This document shows positions 8,313 to 18,045 of a stretch of 64,000 nucleotides of DNA, piece by piece. How positions within the stretch are numbered: position 1 is the stretch's first letter; the number at the start of each line of letters is the position of its first letter. Under the pieces are notes generated by a model, which saw only the letters and a list, made by a program, of their open reading frames with translations, was not told the origin of the DNA and did no database searches. Source of the DNA: Shewanella glacialimarina (GTDB lineage: Bacteria; Pseudomonadota; Gammaproteobacteria; Enterobacterales; Shewanellaceae); contig NZ_CP041216.1 in assembly GCF_020511155.1 (NCBI RefSeq), positions 3,410,001-3,474,000 of the forward strand, read 5' to 3'. Both the position numbers and the translations under genes were made by a program.

Positions 8313-9782
8313 CTATCCTCGCTTTAGTGCAGCTAACACTTCAATTGCCCGTTTTCTGGCAGAGCTATGTTCAACAATTGGCATAGGATAAACCTTATCT
8401 TGCTTTGCGCGATCAGAGAACAAATCTGCCATCAAATTGGCCTGCTGTGCTTTAAGGTGTGGCTCGTGTATGTGTTTCAAACTCCAACCAGCAATTTCGG
8501 GCACAAACTGTTTTATAAAGCTAGCATCGGGGTCAAATTTACTGCTTTGGGTCATAGGATTAAACACCCTAAAATAGGGTTGTGCATCACAACCTGTACC
8601 AGCAGACCATTGCCAACCACCATTGTTAGCGGCCAAATCACCGTCTATTAATTGCTGTCTGAAATACTGCTCACCCCAGCGCCAATCAATTAATAAATGC
8701 TTAGTTAGAAAGCTGGCAACGACCATGCGTAATCGATTATGCATCCAACCAGTTTGATTTAACTGACGCATTGCTGCATCAACAATGGGATAACCTGTTT
8801 GTCCTTTGCACCAAGCATCAAACTCGGTCTTATCGTTACGCCATTGTATGTGTTTACCTAAATCGTTGAAGTTTTGGCCGCGAGATAATTTAGGAAATGC
8901 CACCAGCAAATGGCGATAAAACTCACGCCAAATAAGTTCGTTAAGCCAGGTTTTTGCAGGGCTTGCATCATTTATCAGTGCATCAGGATAATGAAACAAA
9001 ATCGCCGTAATACATTGCCGAGCGCTAATCACGCCAATGGCTAAATAAGGCGATAAACGACTGGTTCCCTCTATGGCAGGAAAGTCGCGCTGTTGTTGGT
9101 AATCGCTAATATCTTGCGCAATAAACTGCTGCAACAACTCTCTTGCACTATCTTCTCCTGCGGCCCACTGCTGACTACTAACAGGATTGGGATAATGCGA
9201 TTGAATATTGAACTTGATGGCATCTGATGTGCCAATAGGCGCATTAAAAGTTGCTGCTGGCAGAGGTTTAATTAACTTACCCGCGGCTATTTTTTTCCAC
9301 GCTTTTGAAAATGGGGTAAAAACCTTATACATGGTGCCAGACAGAGTCGTTACGGTTCCGGCTTTAAGCAAACAATCCTGCTCAATTAATGCTAAAGGAA
9401 TACCCGCTGCGATTAATTTTATATCGCGCTGACGTTCATTATATTCAGGTTCATTAGCAGCAAATATTTTACCAATTTGATGCTCGGCACAATATTGTTG
9501 TAACCATGGCAATATATCGTCAAAACAGCTCAAATGAACAACATCTAAAGCAATACCAATACTGGCTAAACTTTGCCTAAGCAAGTTAACATGTCGTTCA
9601 ATAAAGTCTATTTGAATGGCGGCGACATCATGTTCAGCCCACTGGGCAGGTGTGACAAAGTACACAGCCTTAACGTGTGAATTTTGCTGTAGGGCAAACT
9701 CACACGCTTGACTCAGTGCAGGATGATCATGAATACGTAAATCTTGTCTAAACCACACAAGACTGTTTACTGCTAATGGCAT
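8313..9782 (-). CDS. phrB: Deoxyribodipyrimidine photolyase (class I CPD photolyase)
   Basis: 489 residues, normal for class I photolyases. The N-terminal antenna domain starts with LVWFRQDLRIHDHPAL. The C-terminal FAD domain has GWMHNRLRMVVASFLTKHL and NGGWQWSAGTGCDAQPYFRV, the flavin-binding and electron-transfer tryptophan region. It repairs cyclobutane pyrimidine dimers using blue light. It is downstream of the DUF523/DUF1722 gene by 42 bases, matching the ybgA-phrB pairing of enterobacteria. Photolyase genes are also frequent ECF11 targets, but I saw no such promoter directly upstream. Confidence 0.95.
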   Translation of the reverse strand: MPLAVNSLVWFRQDLRIHDHPALSQACEFALQQNSHVKAVYFVTPAQWAEHDVAAIQIDFIERHVNLLRQSLASIGIALDVVHLSCFDDILPWLQQYCAEHQIGKIFAANEPEYNERQRDIKLIAAGIPLALIEQDCLLKAGTVTTLSGTMYKVFTPFSKAWKKIAAGKLIKPLPAATFNAPIGTSDAIKFNIQSHYPNPVSSQQWAAGEDSARELLQQFIAQDISDYQQQRDFPAIEGTSRLSPYLAIGVISARQCITAILFHYPDALINDASPAKTWLNELIWREFYRHLLVAFPKLSRGQNFNDLGKHIQWRNDKTEFDAWCKGQTGYPIVDAAMRQLNQTGWMHNRLRMVVASFLTKHLLIDWRWGEQYFRQQLIDGDLAANNGGWQWSAGTGCDAQPYFRVFNPMTQSSKFDPDASFIKQFVPEIAGWSLKHIHEPHLKAQQANLMADLFSDRAKQDKVYPMPIVEHSSARKRAIEVLAALKRG

Positions 9783-9824
9783 TGGCTACCTTACTTGTTT
9801 GTCATCTCGTTAAAAGTGAATGTC

Positions 9825-10787
9825 TTAATAGGCATAACGTAGCTTTAACGTTTCAGGATGCGGATTTAGATAGATTTGCTCCGCAATATAAGGCACTTCA
9901 AACTCTTTCAAATAGTGATTAATTAACGTAATAGGTACCAGTAAAGGCAATAAACCCTCACGATATTTCATTATAGATTCAGTTAACTCTTCTTTTTGGC
10001 GCGCATTTAAATGCTTTTTAAAATAACCCTGAATATGTTGTAACGTACTAGTGTGATTTTTACGGGTAGCCTTGACCTTTAAAGCGGTCATGAAACCAGT
10101 AAAATAGGTATTAGCTGTTTGTTCTAAATCTTTAATATCGGCTAAGACAGGGCCTAACTCACGGTACCATTTAGGGCTGTGAGCCATAAGCAGGTATTTG
10201 TAACGGGAATGAAACTGAATTAACTTATGCTTTGTTAATCCCGAGGCTAACATTTTACGCCAATCATCATAGGCATACACGCGGGTAAAGAAGTTTTCGC
10301 GAATGATCATGTCATTTAAACGGCCTTCTTCTTCAACAGGCAGCAATGGGTATTTATCCATTAATGCTTTAGCAAACACCCCTATACCACTTTTAGTACT
10401 GTTATTGGTGCCAATTTTATACTCTAAAACACGCTCCATTCCGCAAGTCGGTGACTTAGCACATAGAACATATCCACCTAAGTAACCTAACTCAGCCACT
10501 TTATTTTGACTAAATTCAGTTAATTTAGCAGTGACATCAAGGCTACCATCTGCACTTTGAATGTATAGAAGATCGCCATCAAGTACTTGGCGAATACTTT
10601 TTCTTGGCGCACCCATACCAATCGCCATTTCAGGGCAAATGCTGGTGTATTCAAAAAAGGGTTCAATTTCTTTGGCGCAGTAATAAGAATTTTTATGGCC
10701 ACCGTCGAATCGAACTTCATTACCGAGCAAACAACTGCTGATACCAATTTGAATTTTTTCTGGCATAAATATCTCTAATTTATTCAT
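9825..10787 (-). CDS. DUF523-DUF1722 fusion protein (TudS-YbgA type)
   Basis: 320 residues. Residues ~10-150 are DUF523 with conserved cysteines in GISSCLLGNEVRFDGGHK, SICPEMAIGMG and LCAKSPTCGMERV; DUF523 proteins (TudS) bind an iron-sulfur cluster and desulfurate thiouracil. Residues ~195-310 are DUF1722 (YbgA), with HSRYKYLLMAHSP. The start at 10787 has GGAGTG seven bases upstream; an internal ATG at 10763 has a weaker site. It precedes phrB in an operon, so a role in RNA or nucleotide thio-base damage after UV is an attractive inference. Confidence 0.88.
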   Translation of the reverse strand: MNKLEIFMPEKIQIGISSCLLGNEVRFDGGHKNSYYCAKEIEPFFEYTSICPEMAIGMGAPRKSIRQVLDGDLLYIQSADGSLDVTAKLTEFSQNKVAELGYLGGYVLCAKSPTCGMERVLEYKIGTNNSTKSGIGVFAKALMDKYPLLPVEEEGRLNDMIIRENFFTRVYAYDDWRKMLASGLTKHKLIQFHSRYKYLLMAHSPKWYRELGPVLADIKDLEQTANTYFTGFMTALKVKATRKNHTSTLQHIQGYFKKHLNARQKEELTESIMKYREGLLPLLVPITLINHYLKEFEVPYIAEQIYLNPHPETLKLRYAY

Positions 10788-10898
10788 AAGAACGCACTCC
10801 TGTGGCGGTTAAAATAAAAGTAGTGCTCTTTACATTGGCTGCTAATACGAGTCTTTGTTAAAAGTAGTTCATTTTAGCATACTTAGCATTTGACATAT

Positions 10899-11822
10899 TT
10901 AGCGCTTAGTATGCTTTGCTCCGAAAAGCTCTAGCAACCACACTAATCCAATACCGAATAAAGCACACGCTAACGCTAAGCCCAGTTGGTGGGTTTCACC
11001 TGTAATAGCTTGGAAATCAAATGGAGTTAGATTTTGCTCAAGTAACGGTACTTGTTTTCCGCTAGAATTTTCTCGCCAAGTAACAACTTCTTTCCAGGGC
11101 CAAATTTTACCTAATGTACCTAACATCAGCCCGATAAGAAACATCAAAGTCGCATCATGAAACTTGCGCAGTAAAGCAGAAAGCACATGACTGAAGCTTA
11201 ACAGACCTAGCACACATCCCATGGCAAAACAGGCTAAATAAGCAATATCAAACCCTTTTACTGCGGCTAATACCGCAGGATATATGCCGATAAGAAGCAA
11301 AATAAAACTACCTGAGATGCCCGGTAAAATCATTGCACAAATAGCGATAGCGCCAGCAAAGAAGAAGTTGATATAGCTCGCCTCTATCGCAACAGGATTT
11401 AATACCGTAATCCCCCAAGCAAACAACACACCCAGCGCAAATAACGCTATCCGCTGTAGATTAAACTGACTAACTTGTTTAAGCATATGAAAAACAGAAA
11501 ACAATATCAGCCCAAAAAAGAATGACCAAACCGGAATAGGATGAGCCACAATTAACCATGAAATTAATTTTGCAAAGGCAAAAATACTGGTCAAAATACC
11601 ACCAAAAACACACACCAAAAATGGGCCGTTGATATGTAAAAAAGCTGCTTTAAGCCCCTGTTGGCGCACAATTCCAAATAATGTAGGGTTAATTTTCCTA
11701 ATACCATCAAGCAAAGGGTCTAAAATACCTGTGATAAAGGCTATGGTTCCGCCTGAAATACCAGGTACGACATCAGCAGCGCCCATTGCCATGCCTTTTA
11801 AATACGTTATAAATAACTTCAA
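10899..11822 (-). CDS. DUF368 family membrane protein
   Basis: 307 residues with about eight hydrophobic helices. The family signature is seen at the N-terminus (GMAMGAADVVPGISGGTIAF) and again internally (MILPGISGSFILLLIGIY); this repeated PGISG motif indicates an internal duplication. Inner-membrane location is clear. DUF368 proteins have been linked to polyprenyl-phosphate (undecaprenyl phosphate) translocation, a role I mention as family knowledge, not shown here. Stands alone upstream of the DUF523 gene, same strand, 111 bases apart. Confidence 0.87.
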   Translation of the reverse strand: MKLFITYLKGMAMGAADVVPGISGGTIAFITGILDPLLDGIRKINPTLFGIVRQQGLKAAFLHINGPFLVCVFGGILTSIFAFAKLISWLIVAHPIPVWSFFFGLILFSVFHMLKQVSQFNLQRIALFALGVLFAWGITVLNPVAIEASYINFFFAGAIAICAMILPGISGSFILLLIGIYPAVLAAVKGFDIAYLACFAMGCVLGLLSFSHVLSALLRKFHDATLMFLIGLMLGTLGKIWPWKEVVTWRENSSGKQVPLLEQNLTPFDFQAITGETHQLGLALACALFGIGLVWLLELFGAKHTKR

Positions 11823-11905
11823 AATTAATCCTAATCCATGATCTAAACTGCATAATATTGCTAGCGATTATACCCACTTGCCGTTAGGCAAACTACTAGC
11901 AGAGT

Positions 11906-12439
11906 ATGAACATTAATGCTAATCTCATCCGACCAGACAATAATAACCCGAAATGGATTATGAATAACAACAAACCTAATAAAGTCATGGCATTATATCA
12001 AAAGGTGACAAGCTACCCTTTTGGTCACGCTCTATTTTCTAAAATGGTGTCTCGTATGGCACCGTATTTCGGCACCATCCATCCATACATTACATCCTTA
12101 AAAGAGCATAGATGTGAATGTTTGATCAAAAAGCGTAAAAGTGTCCAAAACCATATTGGTACGGTTCACGTTATCGCGATTTGTAACGGTATGGAAATGG
12201 CGATGGGGACTATGGCTGAAGCCTCTATCCCTAAACACTTACGCTGGATCCCTAAAGGTATGTCGGTAGAGTATACCGCCAAAGCTGGCACTGACATTTT
12301 ATGTGTGGCAGAAGTTCAACCAGAGCAATGGCAAGTTGGCGATATGTTAGTCGATGTAAAAGCTTACGACACTAATGGTGTGGTGGTTGTTCAAGGCCAT
12401 ATTAAATTATGGATTTCAGAAAAGCCGCAGAAGGTATAA
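11906..12439 (+). CDS. DUF4442 hotdog-fold thioesterase-like protein
   Basis: 177 residues in the longest frame. The core (IGTVHVIAICNGMEMAMGTM, then KGMSVEYTAKAGTDI) is a hotdog fold of the DUF4442/YiiD C-terminal type, probably acting on acyl-CoA or acyl carrier protein. Start is uncertain: the ATG at 11906 has GCAGAG close upstream, but homologous sequence seems to begin around residues 19-28. Divergent from the DUF368 gene with an 83-base gap. No partner genes. Confidence 0.75.
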   Translation: MNINANLIRPDNNNPKWIMNNNKPNKVMALYQKVTSYPFGHALFSKMVSRMAPYFGTIHPYITSLKEHRCECLIKKRKSVQNHIGTVHVIAICNGMEMAMGTMAEASIPKHLRWIPKGMSVEYTAKAGTDILCVAEVQPEQWQVGDMLVDVKAYDTNGVVVVQGHIKLWISEKPQKV

Positions 12440-12470
12440 GCTAAGTTCACAAATGGACTAAATCTTTAGA

Positions 12471-12508
12471 ATGATAAAACCATTACACTTTAATAATGGT
12501 TTTATCAT
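12471..12508. terminator. Perfect hairpin after the thioesterase-like gene
   Basis: Fifteen-pair perfect stem, arms 12471-12485 and 12494-12508, loop CACTTTAA. It follows the stop at 12439 and precedes the next start at 12525. There is no clean U tract, so it may be a weak terminator or processing structure in the leader of the DUF418 gene. Confidence 0.55.
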
Positions 12509-12524
12509 CAATTATGGATGATAC

Positions 12525-13736
12525 ATGCTTATAAACCGTAAAATCGACCAAGCTTTAGCACCTTCAAATGATAATGGTATTTCCCGACACCAAACTCTTC
12601 TAACACATGGGCGGATCGCCAATTTAGATGCCATAAGGGGTTTTGCCTTACTAGGTATTTTGTTCCTCAACATCTACTATATGGCGAACAATTTTTATGG
12701 TTATGCTCCACACCAACCAGAGATAGCATCCGATTTAACGATAGAGATTGTCAGTAATTTTCTATTAGAAGGCCGCTTTATCAGCTTGTTTTCGATGTTG
12801 TTTGGCGCAGGTCTGTGGTTGCAATATCAAAAAACCACCAGCCTTGATAGTAAAAGTGATGGTGACAAAAGTGAGCACGGTAAAAATCGCATAAAACGCC
12901 GACTTTACTTATTAATCGGACTCGGGGCTATTCACGGGGTATTTTTATTTTCCGGTGATATTTTACTAAGCTATGGTTTATGTGGCTTAGTGGTCTGTCG
13001 ATACTTCACCCTTGAGCCAAAACAATTACTCGCTAAATCGGCACTGTTTTTGTTGGTCGCAATGACCGTCATCGCTCTTATTTCAATTACCCTTGAGGAT
13101 GAACAATTCTACCGCGGTTCAGACTATTTTATTGAACAACTCGCCATATGGACTGGCAGCTATACAGACCAAGTCGTCATGCAAGCCTATATGATTGGTT
13201 ATATGTTACTGATTATTCCCATTTCGATTCTCTGGTATGGCGCAAGTTTAATGCTAATAGGGATGACCTTAATGAAGCAAGGTTATTTTGAGCGCGGATT
13301 CAGTCATAAGCAACTTGGGTTATTTGCCTGTATAGGCATCGCTTTTGCTAGCATTGACAGTCTATTAAGCCTGTCCGACTCTGCTGTGCTAAAAGAGGTT
13401 TCTGGTATATTTATGATGCTTGGCGCCATTCCAACAGCACTAATTTACTGGCATATCATTGTAAAAATTTGTCAAAACAATCCGTTAAAATTAACCCTAT
13501 TACAAAATATTGGCCGACTGTCGTTAAGTTTTTATATTCTACAATCTCTTTTAGGCGTATTGCTATTACGACATTGGATGCCACAATGGCAAATGGAGTT
13601 TGATCGTATCGACTACATGCTTCTAGCAATAGTATTAGGTCTATTACAACTATTTTTAGCCGCTGTGTATTTACGTTTTTTCTCCCAGGGGCCGCTAGAG
13701 TATTTAATGACGAAGTTAACTCAGCGCAGTCAATAA
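12525..13736 (+). CDS. DUF418 family membrane protein
   Basis: 403 residues, about ten hydrophobic helices. The N-terminal RIANLDAIRGFALLGILFLN and the C-terminal half (SFYILQSLLGVLLLRHWM, FSQGPLEYLMT) are typical of the DUF418/YeiB-like family, relatives of acyltransferase-3 type membrane proteins of unknown activity. Located in the inner membrane. The start overlaps no neighbour; the preceding hairpin separates it from the thioesterase-like gene. Function unknown. Confidence 0.85.
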   Translation: MLINRKIDQALAPSNDNGISRHQTLLTHGRIANLDAIRGFALLGILFLNIYYMANNFYGYAPHQPEIASDLTIEIVSNFLLEGRFISLFSMLFGAGLWLQYQKTTSLDSKSDGDKSEHGKNRIKRRLYLLIGLGAIHGVFLFSGDILLSYGLCGLVVCRYFTLEPKQLLAKSALFLLVAMTVIALISITLEDEQFYRGSDYFIEQLAIWTGSYTDQVVMQAYMIGYMLLIIPISILWYGASLMLIGMTLMKQGYFERGFSHKQLGLFACIGIAFASIDSLLSLSDSAVLKEVSGIFMMLGAIPTALIYWHIIVKICQNNPLKLTLLQNIGRLSLSFYILQSLLGVLLLRHWMPQWQMEFDRIDYMLLAIVLGLLQLFLAAVYLRFFSQGPLEYLMTKLTQRSQ

Positions 13737-13793
13737 TGTCGCTTCAACACATCGCATAATGCCCCCAGATAAGCAAAATACTTAGGAGTAATT

Positions 13794-14450
13794 TTGAAGC
13801 ATTTAATCCATTATTATCAGTATATTCGCATGATATTGATTAGCGTAATTCTAATTGGTCTTTCAGGATGTATTAGCTGGGTCACCCCAGCGGTAACACC
13901 TCAGTTAACTGAGTTACAAGCGGGTGAATACACTTTAGACCCCAATCATGCTGCGCTACTGTTTAAAATTCAGCACTTAGGCCTGTCTACCTATGTGGGA
14001 CGTTTTAATCAATTTGATGCCCGACTGAGTTTTGATCCTAACAACATGCCAGCGGCACAATTAGAAGCCACAGTGCAAATTGATTCATTAGATATTAATA
14101 ATCAAAAACTTGAAAAAACCCTGCAAAATAGCAGCTGGTTTGATAGTGAGCAGTTTCCGCAGGCTTATTTTAAAAGCCAAAAAGTCACCCCTATTGATGT
14201 AATAAATACCGATCCTAACATCAACAATCAGTTTGAGTTCCATGGCCTGTTAACCCTACACGGTGTGACTAAACCGGTTACATTTAACGCTACTTTTCAT
14301 GGTGGCGCCGATAACTGGATGACGGGAAAATACACCCTAGGTTTTAGTGCGATAGGCACAATTAAGCGCTCTGACTTTGGCATGAGCAGTTACATCCCCA
14401 TTGTGGGCGATGAAATTCAATTAGAAATTTATGCGGAGTTTTTAAAATGA
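13794..14450 (+). CDS. YceI family lipoprotein
   Basis: 218 residues. The TTG start at 13794 is chosen because AGGAG lies six bases upstream; the first in-frame ATG has none. A hydrophobic leader ends in the lipobox LSGC near residue 26, so it is probably a lipoprotein. The rest is a YceI beta-barrel: YTLDPNHAALLFKIQHLGLS at the start and KPVTFNATFHGG plus FGMSSYIPIVGDEI at the end. YceI proteins bind amphiphilic or isoprenoid molecules in the periplasm. Its stop overlaps the DUF1294 start by four bases, so the two are coupled. Confidence 0.9.
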   Translation: MKHLIHYYQYIRMILISVILIGLSGCISWVTPAVTPQLTELQAGEYTLDPNHAALLFKIQHLGLSTYVGRFNQFDARLSFDPNNMPAAQLEATVQIDSLDINNQKLEKTLQNSSWFDSEQFPQAYFKSQKVTPIDVINTDPNINNQFEFHGLLTLHGVTKPVTFNATFHGGADNWMTGKYTLGFSAIGTIKRSDFGMSSYIPIVGDEIQLEIYAEFLK

Positions 14451-14830
14451 TGATATTTGCCGTTATCATGCTAGGAATATGGATAGCGTTATTGGCTGTG
14501 GGATATAGTTTTTATGCCCTATCCCCATGGGTTATTGGCGCGTTTATTGGCTTAAATCTATTGAGTTTTATTATCACCTGGTACGACAAACGTATTGCCA
14601 CACATAATCAACAGCAATCCTCTTCATTAAATCAACGCAGTCGAATAAGTGAAAAAACCTTATACATTTACGCCCTACTCGGTGGCTGGCCTGCGGCAAT
14701 AATAGCCCAACAGCACTTTCGGCATAAAACTCAAAAGAATGCTTTCAAATATCGATTTTGGTTGTCGATTATTGCCAATATCCTGCTTACTATCGGCATC
14801 AGTTACTTGTACCTGCTATACATGATTTAA
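14447..14830 (+). CDS. DUF1294 family small membrane protein
   Basis: 127 residues with two N-terminal hydrophobic helices, a soluble loop and a C-terminal helix. SFIITWYDKRIA and LYIYALLGGWPAAIIAQQHFRHKTQK are the DUF1294 signature. Unlike many relatives it has no cold-shock domain fused in front. Translationally coupled (ATGA overlap) to the YceI lipoprotein gene, suggesting shared envelope function. Role unknown. Confidence 0.85.
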   Translation: MMIFAVIMLGIWIALLAVGYSFYALSPWVIGAFIGLNLLSFIITWYDKRIATHNQQQSSSLNQRSRISEKTLYIYALLGGWPAAIIAQQHFRHKTQKNAFKYRFWLSIIANILLTIGISYLYLLYMI

Positions 14831-14939
14831 GTCATTAAGTTTATTTAACTTGGCGCAAAAAGCCTTCATTGTGACCTCAATATAAACTAGGGTACACTAC
14901 AACAATACTTTCCATTATTGATAATAAAGAGAATTTTTC

Positions 14940-15410
14940 ATGCGCATGATCATTGCCGTAGCCGTAATCGCTTTAGTTATTTTTTACTTTTTCAACCAAA
15001 TGACTAACCAAAAAGCTGCTAAAGAAAACATTGCTAAAGGCAGTACCTTTTTAGCTGAAAATGCCAAGCGTGAGGGCGTAGTACAAACTTTATCAGGCTT
15101 ACAGTATGAAGTGATCACTAAAAGTGACAACACCGAACACCCAACCGCTAAAAGCAATGTAACCGTGCATTACCATGGCACCTTGATTGACGGTACTGTT
15201 TTCGACAGCTCAGTTGAGCGCGGACAAACAATTGCCTTTCCACTGAATCAGGTCATTAAAGGTTGGACCGAAGGCGTTCAGCTAATGACTATTGGTGATA
15301 AATTCCGCTTCTATATTCCAAGTCAATTGGCTTATGGCAATCGTACTAGCGGCAAAATTGTTGGCGGGTCAGTGTTGATTTTTGATGTTGAGTTATTTGA
15401 AATTAATTGA
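14940..15410 (+). CDS. FKBP-type peptidyl-prolyl cis-trans isomerase, membrane-anchored
   Basis: 156 residues. An N-terminal hydrophobic helix (MRMIIAVAVIALVIFYFF) acts as anchor or uncleaved signal. From about residue 60 the FKBP fold is seen: VTVHYHGTLIDGTVFDSS, the active-site VIKGWTEGVQLM, and IPSQLAYGNR. It catalyses proline isomerisation of proteins, probably on the periplasmic face. It is shorter than FkpA/Mip since it lacks the helical dimerisation domain. Own transcription unit, closed by a strong terminator. Confidence 0.9.
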   Translation: MRMIIAVAVIALVIFYFFNQMTNQKAAKENIAKGSTFLAENAKREGVVQTLSGLQYEVITKSDNTEHPTAKSNVTVHYHGTLIDGTVFDSSVERGQTIAFPLNQVIKGWTEGVQLMTIGDKFRFYIPSQLAYGNRTSGKIVGGSVLIFDVELFEIN

Positions 15411-15435
15411 TTTAGTTCACTTTATTACTTTACCT

Positions 15436-15462
15436 AAACGCCTCATTTTTTGAGGCGTTTTT
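15436..15462 (+). terminator. Intrinsic terminator of the FKBP gene
   Basis: Ten-pair stem 15436-15445 / 15451-15460 (AAACGCCTCA with complement), loop of five T, then a T-rich tail. It starts 26 bases after the stop codon. Confidence 0.9.
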
Positions 15463-15713
15463 GTTCTGGTAAACTCAACCAAAATAATTAAGCTGTTTCA
15501 CCTCACTATGGCACTGCACTTGAGCATTAACATTGTAAATACAGCTATAGTGGTTATCTAAAATAATATTTCACCCAATAGGTGAAAGAAATCGCTCCTT
15601 TATCCTGTCTTTAGTATTTATCTGCACCTTAGGTTCACAAAACTCGCTTTTTCCGCTTAGGTTTAAAGCACTTATTTATTGTCATGAGCAACACAAACTT
15701 ATCGAGGTCCTCA
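15463..15713. other. Intergenic region before the catalase-like gene
   Basis: The only structure I see is a seven-pair hairpin at 15569-15587 (TTTCACC, loop CAATA, GGTGAAA). It could be an operator or leader hairpin. No OxyR- or Fur-type site was recognised. Confidence 0.35.
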
Positions 15714-16706
15714 ATGTTACTGAATAAAATACCCCTACTGATTAAAGCCAGCTTAATTATTTCTCTTCCATTAATTACCTCACCAGCAACAGCCTCAGAA
15801 AAAACCATTGCTGAACTGGTAGATGCTATAAATGGTACGCCTGATACGGTAAGTCGTGATGCGGGTAAAAAAGTGAAGTTGCGTAACCATGCAAAGGGAT
15901 TTTGTACCTCAGGTGTGTTTAAGCCCAACCCAGCAATCAATGACACTTTAACTATTCCATTTTTAAATCAAGCTGAAATAGACATCATTGCACGTTTTTC
16001 CTTAGGAGGAACCAACGCCCATACAACAGATAAAACCGCGGGTCGCTTTATGTCACTTAAAATTGATGGCGATAAAGAAAGCTTAAACTTTGTCACCTCT
16101 AATGCTGAAGTGTTTTTCGCCAGTAATCTAGATGATTTTTTTACCTTCCAAACCAAAGTCAAACAGGGACCAGAAGGTAAGCAATGGCTTATTGATAATA
16201 AACCTCACGCTAAAGCTTTTTTTGGTTATGTAAAGCAACTCACCCCAACCGCAAGCTATGCTAATAATCGCTATTTTGGGGTTAATAGTTTTCTATTTAC
16301 ATCAAAAGATGGCCAATCAATTCCAGGTCGTTGGATTTTCGAACCAGTTGAAGGGGTAATTGGCGCATCAACAACACAGCTGGCTAAGCTAAGTGATGAT
16401 TTTTTACAGGACGAGTTAACAAATCGCGTTGAAAATAAACCGGCAAAATGGGACTTATTTATTCAACTTGCAGAAGCAGAAGATAAAATTAATGACCCAA
16501 CCATTGTATGGCCACAATCACGTCAACGACTGCTGGTCGGCCAAGTGATTATCAATGGCAGTAATGACAGTGCTAACGCTACCCAGGATTGTGCTAAAGG
16601 GATTTTTAACCCGCTATTACTGCCAAAAGGTATTGCGCCTTCGAACGATCCTATTCTAAACGCCCGCACACCGGCTTATATTGAGTCTTTTATCAGACGT
16701 AATTAA
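15714..16706 (+). CDS. Exported catalase-family haem peroxidase (SrpA/YMR018-like)
   Basis: 330 residues from the ATG at 15714, preceded by GAGG and beginning a clear signal peptide ending ATASEK; an upstream ATG at 15684 would put ten polar residues before it. The protein is a minimal catalase fold, far shorter than ~480-residue monofunctional catalases. The distal histidine region is LRNHAKGFC, and the proximal tyrosine region is NARTPAYIESFIRR at the C-terminus. Such catalase-related peroxidases use haem to reduce peroxides with an organic donor. Periplasmic location is inferred from the signal peptide. Confidence 0.85.
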   Translation: MLLNKIPLLIKASLIISLPLITSPATASEKTIAELVDAINGTPDTVSRDAGKKVKLRNHAKGFCTSGVFKPNPAINDTLTIPFLNQAEIDIIARFSLGGTNAHTTDKTAGRFMSLKIDGDKESLNFVTSNAEVFFASNLDDFFTFQTKVKQGPEGKQWLIDNKPHAKAFFGYVKQLTPTASYANNRYFGVNSFLFTSKDGQSIPGRWIFEPVEGVIGASTTQLAKLSDDFLQDELTNRVENKPAKWDLFIQLAEAEDKINDPTIVWPQSRQRLLVGQVIINGSNDSANATQDCAKGIFNPLLLPKGIAPSNDPILNARTPAYIESFIRRN

Positions 16707-16812
16707 TCCGTTAACTCAATAGCGCTTGCGTATACCTACATACAAGCTATACGCAATCGCTATTAAGGTTATTCTATGATGCTTACAAAGCTAATGAACT
16801 CAAAAGACATGT

Positions 16813-18045
16813 TTAAGCTAACCTTTCCCCAAGATAAAAAGGATCATCTATTGATTTTGCAGGCAGGGTAAACCACTTTGCCCCTGCTGTTGTCATATAA
16901 AAATGGTCTTCATGACGCACGCCAAACTCACCTGGCACACATAGCATAGGCTCGTTACTAAAACACATACCTTCAGCTAATGGTGTGCGATCGCTTTTAA
17001 CTAAATATGGCCATTCATGAATATCTAAACCAATCCCATGACCAGTGCGATGCGGTAGACCTGGAACGGCATAATCCGGTCCAAAACCTGCTTGCTCTAA
17101 TATTTGTCTCGCTGCAGTATCCACATCACCACAGGGTAAATCAATTTTAGCGATATTAAACGCCGCTAACTGCGCTTGTTGTTCCAATTGCCATAATTCA
17201 CGTTGGCGCGTGCTTGGCTCACCATACACATAAGTGCGGGTGATATCTGAGTTATAACCTTCTAATTGGCAACCGGTATCAATCAGCACAGTATCATTTT
17301 TGTCTAGCGCTTTAGGCGACTTAACCCCGTGCGGGTAAGCGGTATCTTCACCAAATAACACAATACAAAAATATGACCCGCGCTTGGCTCCCACTTTACG
17401 ATGCGCGCTATCAATAAAGGCGCTCACTTCGTCTGTGGTAATACCTTCATATAAAATACTCGCGGCGGCTTTGTGCACTTCAATCGTCATGTTCATGGCT
17501 TGTTGAATAAGCGCTAACTCGGCCGGAGACTTAATCATACGACAACCCGCAGTAACTGATTTAGCATCAACTAAAGTTAACTGTGGTGCGGCTTTCGCAA
17601 TACCATTACTGATAAAATAGGAAGTCGACTCATCAATAGCGAGTTTGGCATGACTGGCCTCTATTCCCATTGCTACTAGAGTGTCAACGAGCAACACATA
17701 TGGACTTTCATCTTCGTGCCAAGTATTCACAGTCCCCTCAACCAGCATATAGCCTTTGATGGTATCAAGTTCAAACGCAGGAGCAATATACTGCACCTCA
17801 CCTTTAGCGGGTAAAATAGCGCCCACCATTCGCTCACTGGCAAACCAGCGCATACCGGTAAAGTAATAAAGGTTGGTACCAGCATTAAGATAAACCGCAT
17901 CGATGCCTTGTTGCTGCATCAATTGCTGCGCTTTGATGATACGCGCTTCAAATTCAGCTAAGGCTATTGGCTCAACATCCTGAGTCATATTTTTTAAGCC
18001 TTCAAGGGCTTGCTGTGGACTAACGCCACCGATACCGATTGTCAT
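16813..18045 (-). CDS. M24 family metallopeptidase (Xaa-Pro dipeptidase/aminopeptidase-like)
   Basis: 410 residues from the ATG at 18045, which has GGAG six bases upstream; a TTG at 18057 would use that site as codons. N-terminal creatinase-like domain, then the pita-bread catalytic domain with all five metal ligands: aspartates in IDTGCQLEGYNSDITRTY, histidine in GHGIGLDIHEWP, glutamates in FSNEPML and VRHEDHF. Probably a dinuclear metallopeptidase cleaving X-Pro bonds. Divergent from another M24 gene across 200 bases. Confidence 0.88.
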   Translation of the reverse strand: MTIGIGGVSPQQALEGLKNMTQDVEPIALAEFEARIIKAQQLMQQQGIDAVYLNAGTNLYYFTGMRWFASERMVGAILPAKGEVQYIAPAFELDTIKGYMLVEGTVNTWHEDESPYVLLVDTLVAMGIEASHAKLAIDESTSYFISNGIAKAAPQLTLVDAKSVTAGCRMIKSPAELALIQQAMNMTIEVHKAAASILYEGITTDEVSAFIDSAHRKVGAKRGSYFCIVLFGEDTAYPHGVKSPKALDKNDTVLIDTGCQLEGYNSDITRTYVYGEPSTRQRELWQLEQQAQLAAFNIAKIDLPCGDVDTAARQILEQAGFGPDYAVPGLPHRTGHGIGLDIHEWPYLVKSDRTPLAEGMCFSNEPMLCVPGEFGVRHEDHFYMTTAGAKWFTLPAKSIDDPFYLGERLA

